Origin: Flavobacterium sp.
GTDB taxonomy: Bacteria > Bacteroidota > Bacteroidia > Flavobacteriales > Flavobacteriaceae
Length of the DNA stretch: 7,431 nucleotides
Assembly (NCBI GenBank): GCA_018062725.1
Contig: JAGORP010000102.1
Location: 1 to 7,431 of the forward strand
Direction: 5' to 3'
The notes beneath the pieces are model-generated. The model did no database searches. It was not told where the DNA came from and was given only the letters and a program-made list of their open reading frames with translations. Positions 5,317 to 7,431 of the stretch are shown in pieces (positions within the stretch are counted from its first letter, which is position 1; the number at the start of each line of letters is the position of its first letter). Both the position numbers and the translations under genes were made by a program.

Positions 5317-5559
5317 TTAATCGTTCAAAAGTGTCAGTAATTGCGTAATCACGTTTCTACATTCTAAATTCTCCGCTTCCTCAACCGACTCGTTCTGAAA
5401 TAAATATTCATTTTTTAGAATTCTTCGATTTCCTTCAATTCGAGTAGTAATCTTTTTCTCTACTTCGTCAACTGTAATCATGAAGTTAATTTTCTTCGAA
5501 TCTTGACCCAATAAATTGTGTTGAGAAACGGCTTGCTGTAATGCTTTTTTGTAATCCAT
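5317..5559 (-). CDS. Hypothetical 80-aa phage protein
   Basis: This protein is not recognised. Residues 1-16 look helical (MDYKKALQQAVSQHNL). Two strands follow, INFMITVDEVEKKITTRIEG (24-43), and the acidic C-terminal half ends in a leucine-rich helix (VITQLLTLLND). It has no cysteine cluster (a single C), no membrane span and no DNA-binding motif. It starts 2 nt after the stop of the 303-aa gene, so it is certainly in the same transcript. A small partner of the preceding replication-type protein is a reasonable guess from position only. Confidence 0.7.
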   Translation of the reverse strand: MDYKKALQQAVSQHNLLGQDSKKINFMITVDEVEKKITTRIEGNRRILKNEYLFQNESVEEAENLECRNVITQLLTLLND

Positions 5560-5561
5560 AT

Positions 5562-6473
5562 TTATTTAAGTATTTGGTTAATATCTATTCTATCGTCAAT
5601 TAGTTTTTGGAAGTAATGCTCCAATACATATAATTTTGCTCTTGCTAAAACTTTTCCGTCAAGTATAGGTTTTCCACTTTCATCTGATTTTTCAACTATC
5701 AAGTTTTCAATTACAGATTTTGCTTCTTTGAAATCCTCTTTGCTTTTTGGAGGTAGATTTTTTAATTCCGCGATTATATCACGTTTGGCTATTTTGTAAA
5801 ACATTGCGTAATCGGTATCTGCTGGAAATAATTTTCTTTCCCACATATCATCGTAAATTCCAATAAGCGGAGTTTCAATTTTTTCGCCATTTTTGAATTG
5901 GTTGAATCGGCGCAATATTCCAGCGTTCATTGTTTCACGTTCCGAAGCGGTTGAATTTTGAGCGAGTTGGTTTTTTACAGGCATAGGAGCTGAAATATTA
6001 TGATTCAGTTTGCTTTCCATCTTCCACGCTTTATATTTCCTTAAAACGGGTGCTACGTAAGCTGAATTGAATAATCCGTAGTGTTCTGTTTTATCGAGAA
6101 CGGGTGTTTGCAGTTTCGTATCTATTTTTCTGTAAATCTCGTATCGTTCAAATTCAAATGCCTTGAAAATTTCTTCGGGACTTAAATCGGCGTGCTGGGT
6201 TTTGATAAGATTTACAATATCGTCTTTATCAAAAGGCGTTATTTTATCTTTTGTTCCTGACAATGCGCAAATCTTTGTTATCATTGCACCCATCGTAATT
6301 TGAAATTCTGGCTCGGTTAATCGTTCTCTAATCTTTTTGAATTGATAGGAGTTTTTAAGGAATGTGATTTGTGTGCCGACGCTATTATTTTCAATCTCGA
6401 TGATTTTAACGGCTGCACGTTCTTCCTGTCTGTCTGATAATTCAAATCGGTCAACTTTTTGTATCTCGCTCAT
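5562..6473 (-). CDS. Putative phage replication-associated protein
   Basis: This 303-aa protein has no domain I can name with certainty. It has an acidic N-terminus, a mainly helical first half including ADLSPEEIFKAFEFERYEIY (95-114), and then KTEHYGLFNSAYVAPVLRKY (128-147) and the basic KAWKMESK. This 'helix, then H-[FY]-x-x-FN-x-x-Y-x-x-x-V-L-x-x-Y-x-x-W' pattern resembles replication-associated proteins of Bacteroidota phages and mobile elements. A low-complexity linker (about 158-180) separates a second helical half (about 183-303). It lies 4 nt after the 138-aa gene with the initiator tail domain and before an 80-aa partner candidate. No Walker A or nuclease motif is visible, so it is unlikely to be a helicase or ATPase loader by itself. 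Confidence 0.72.
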   Translation of the reverse strand: MSEIQKVDRFELSDRQEERAAVKIIEIENNSVGTQITFLKNSYQFKKIRERLTEPEFQITMGAMITKICALSGTKDKITPFDKDDIVNLIKTQHADLSPEEIFKAFEFERYEIYRKIDTKLQTPVLDKTEHYGLFNSAYVAPVLRKYKAWKMESKLNHNISAPMPVKNQLAQNSTASERETMNAGILRRFNQFKNGEKIETPLIGIYDDMWERKLFPADTDYAMFYKIAKRDIIAELKNLPPKSKEDFKEAKSVIENLIVEKSDESGKPILDGKVLARAKLYVLEHYFQKLIDDRIDINQILK

Positions 6474-6477
6474 AATT

Positions 6478-6894
6478 TTAAAAATTCCAGCCTGTTAAAT
6501 TATTCTTGACGACTTCTTGCGTCTGCCTTCCAATCACCGCTTTTTCTTTCTGAATGGTTTTCGTTTCTTTTCGAGTCCAATTTTTTACGGCGCTTCTCCA
6601 ATCCTTCATTTTTACCTTGCCTACCATCCATCCGTTTGTTTGATAATGGAGGAAAAATGTTTCTGGGTCGATTTCGCTTTGTATTAATTTGCAATATTCT
6701 TGTACTTCTTCGATTGTCGGAATTTGAAATGTCTTGACTTCTCGTTTTTTTCTTTGCAATGAAGCCATACCTTTTAAAATTAAATCTGCATTTTGTTCAG
6801 TACAATAACAAAACAACGTCGGCGGATCATTTGAGTAATCCATAATGCCTGACACTTTTGTTCCGTTTGCTTGTTGGGTGAATTTTAGGTTCAT
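6478..6894 (-). CDS. Protein with the C-terminal domain of phage replication initiators
   Basis: In this 138-aa protein, residues 58-110 match a helical domain usually found at the C-terminus of phage replisome organisers and initiators: IPTIEEVQEYC (58-68), IDPETFFLHYQTNGWMVGK (75-93), MKDWRSAVKNW (96-106) and then RKE. The tail after 107 is Lys/Gln-rich. The N-terminal 55 residues are short and beta-like and lack the winged helix that normally precedes the domain. In related phages such proteins recruit the helicase at the origin; that role is inferred. The start is supported by a TTAAACCCAA leader motif 5 nt upstream, after a hairpin gap. The 303-aa protein follows by 4 nt. Confidence 0.78.
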   Translation of the reverse strand: MNLKFTQQANGTKVSGIMDYSNDPPTLFCYCTEQNADLILKGMASLQRKKREVKTFQIPTIEEVQEYCKLIQSEIDPETFFLHYQTNGWMVGKVKMKDWRSAVKNWTRKETKTIQKEKAVIGRQTQEVVKNNLTGWNF

Positions 6895-6899
6895 GTGAG

Positions 6900-6909
6900 T
6901 TGGGTTTAA
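6900..6909 (-). promoter_or_regulatory. Leader motif TTAAACCCAA before the initiator-like gene
   Basis: On the - strand TTAAACCCAA ends 5 nt before the ATG at 6894. It matches the motifs at 4312-4320 and 2575-2584, which stand at the same distance before the first gene of the other two - strand blocks. It is not a Shine-Dalgarno sequence. Confidence 0.45.
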
Positions 6910-6911
6910 TA

Positions 6912-6935
6912 AGCCGTGAGAAATTACCCACGGCT
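6912..6935 (-). terminator. Hairpin between the SPFH and initiator-like genes (weak terminator or processing site)
   Basis: AGCCGTG (6912-6918) and CACGGCT (6929-6935) form a perfect 7-bp, GC-rich stem with a 10-nt loop in the 52-nt gap. On the - strand it is followed only by TATTAAACCC, a poor U-tract, so partial termination, 3'-end protection of the SPFH message or attenuation are all possible. Confidence 0.55.
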
Positions 6936-6946
6936 ATAATAAAGTT

Positions 6947-7431
6947 TTATTGGCCTAAAATAATTGGCGTTCTGCCATCAGTGATTATGACTTTGTTTTT
7001 GGAATTTCTAATTGCTTCGATCCATTGTTGCTGAAGTACTTCTTTTGTAAGTCCCGAAGATTTCATCCTATTGGTTTCAGCATCAATTTTAGCTTTTTCT
7101 AAATACATCTTCGAAGTTTCTAATTCGTTTCTAACTTGATTAGCTTGCTGTACGGCATTATTTCTTGCTTCTATTGCGTCTGCCATTGATTTTGGTGGAT
7201 TTAACCCCGAGGTAAGTGTATTCAATGTAAATCCTTTGTTTTTGAATTTTTCGGTAAGCAAAGTTTCGACTGACTTTTCGAAAGAACCTAAATTATTCAT
7301 CAAGCTGTCGGTTGTATAATTTCTTGCTTCTTCACGAAAAGTATCAGTAGTCAGTTTATCCAAAACATTATTTTCAACGCTTTTCAAAAATTCATCACCC
7401 GTTCCAAGATGTTTATAGCTCAGTACAATTG
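6947..7431 (-). CDS. SPFH/band-7 (prohibitin-like) protein, C-terminal part, cut by window edge
   Basis: The frame stays open to the right edge. The apparent start at 7387 is a TTG inside ...GTGDEFLKSVENN..., so the gene is partial and 160 residues are visible. Family features seen are NNVLDKLTTDTFREEARNYT followed by SLMNN, a KGFTLNTLTSGLNPP stretch, and a coiled coil rich in A, E and K (AIEARNNAVQQANQVRNELE, then SKMYLEKAKIDAETNR). The end is characteristic: LTKEVLQQQWIEAIRNSKNK, then VIITDGRTPIILG. SPFH proteins are membrane-anchored scaffolds that oligomerise into rings and modulate proteases or membrane domains; the membrane anchor would lie outside the window. It precedes the replication-type genes on the same strand, separated by a hairpin. 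Flavobacterial phages and hosts both carry such genes; phage ownership is inferred from context. Confidence 0.85.
   Translation of the reverse strand, partial: IVLSYKHLGTGDEFLKSVENNVLDKLTTDTFREEARNYTTDSLMNNLGSFEKSVETLLTEKFKNKGFTLNTLTSGLNPPKSMADAIEARNNAVQQANQVRNELETSKMYLEKAKIDAETNRMKSSGLTKEVLQQQWIEAIRNSKNKVIITDGRTPIILGQ

Noticed and set aside
5121..5348. Plus-strand ORF of 75 codons opposite the start of the 173-aa gene
   Set aside because: It is antisense to the cysteine-cluster region of a recognised phage protein.
6500..6694. Second - strand frame of 64 codons within the 138-aa gene
   Set aside because: It is an out-of-frame shadow: very basic low-complexity product, while the main frame has a recognisable domain.
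7385..7387. TTG as start of the SPFH gene, giving a 146-aa protein
   Set aside because: The same frame stays open to the window edge with family-like residues before it, and a 146-aa product would lack the SPFH domain and membrane anchor.
1..7431. CRISPR array, tRNA genes or insertion sequences
   Set aside because: No regularly spaced direct repeats, cloverleaf-like segments, transposase ORFs or terminal inverted repeats were seen on reading both strands.

Overview
The window is an AT-rich piece of a tailed-phage or prophage genome. Its host is probably in the Bacteroidota, most likely the Flavobacteriia. Three things point there: A-rich leaders without Shine-Dalgarno sequences, a perfect Bacteroidota-type -7 box (TAnnTTTG), and protein sequences resembling those of flavobacterial phages. 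No tRNA, rRNA, CRISPR array, integrase, transposase, lysis gene or origin was recognised. Temperate or virulent lifestyle therefore cannot be decided from this window.

Layout. On the + strand, bases 1-1048 hold the 3' end of a long gene for a virion-type 'large polyvalent' protein. Its reading frame is open to the left edge. It ends at a bidirectional terminator (1054-1079). Everything to the right is on the - strand and converges on that terminator. Read in the direction of transcription, the - strand comes in three blocks. Block A (7431 to 4428) starts with an SPFH/band-7 membrane-scaffold protein cut by the right edge. After a hairpin gap come a 138-aa protein with a replication-initiator tail domain, a 303-aa putative replication-associated protein, an 80-aa protein, a possible 21-aa peptide, a 173-aa phage protein with a zinc-binding-like cysteine cluster, a 65-aa winged-helix protein and a 38-aa single-span membrane microprotein not previously listed as an ORF. 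Block B (4307 to 2684) is a 2-oxoglutarate/Fe(II) oxygenase followed by an NdpA/YejK-family nucleoid-associated protein. It is preceded by a regulatory-looking gap rich in inverted repeats and closed by an intrinsic terminator. Block C (2567 to 1183) has its own -7 box and operator-like repeats and encodes two small unknown proteins, a NinG/Rap-like recombination nuclease and a 127-aa unknown.

How it fits together. The - strand looks like an early/middle region. Block A probably prepares DNA replication. Block B may remodel or modify nucleic acid or nucleoid protein. Block C supplies recombination. Within blocks genes are packed with 2-16 nt gaps or with ATGA and 8-nt overlaps, indicating translational coupling. 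The first gene after each of the three real gaps shares the leader motif TAAACC(A/C)AA 4-7 nt before its ATG. The most unusual points are the phage-borne NdpA plus oxygenase pair, the SPFH protein beside replication genes, initiator-like domains spread over separate small proteins, and the shared leader motif.
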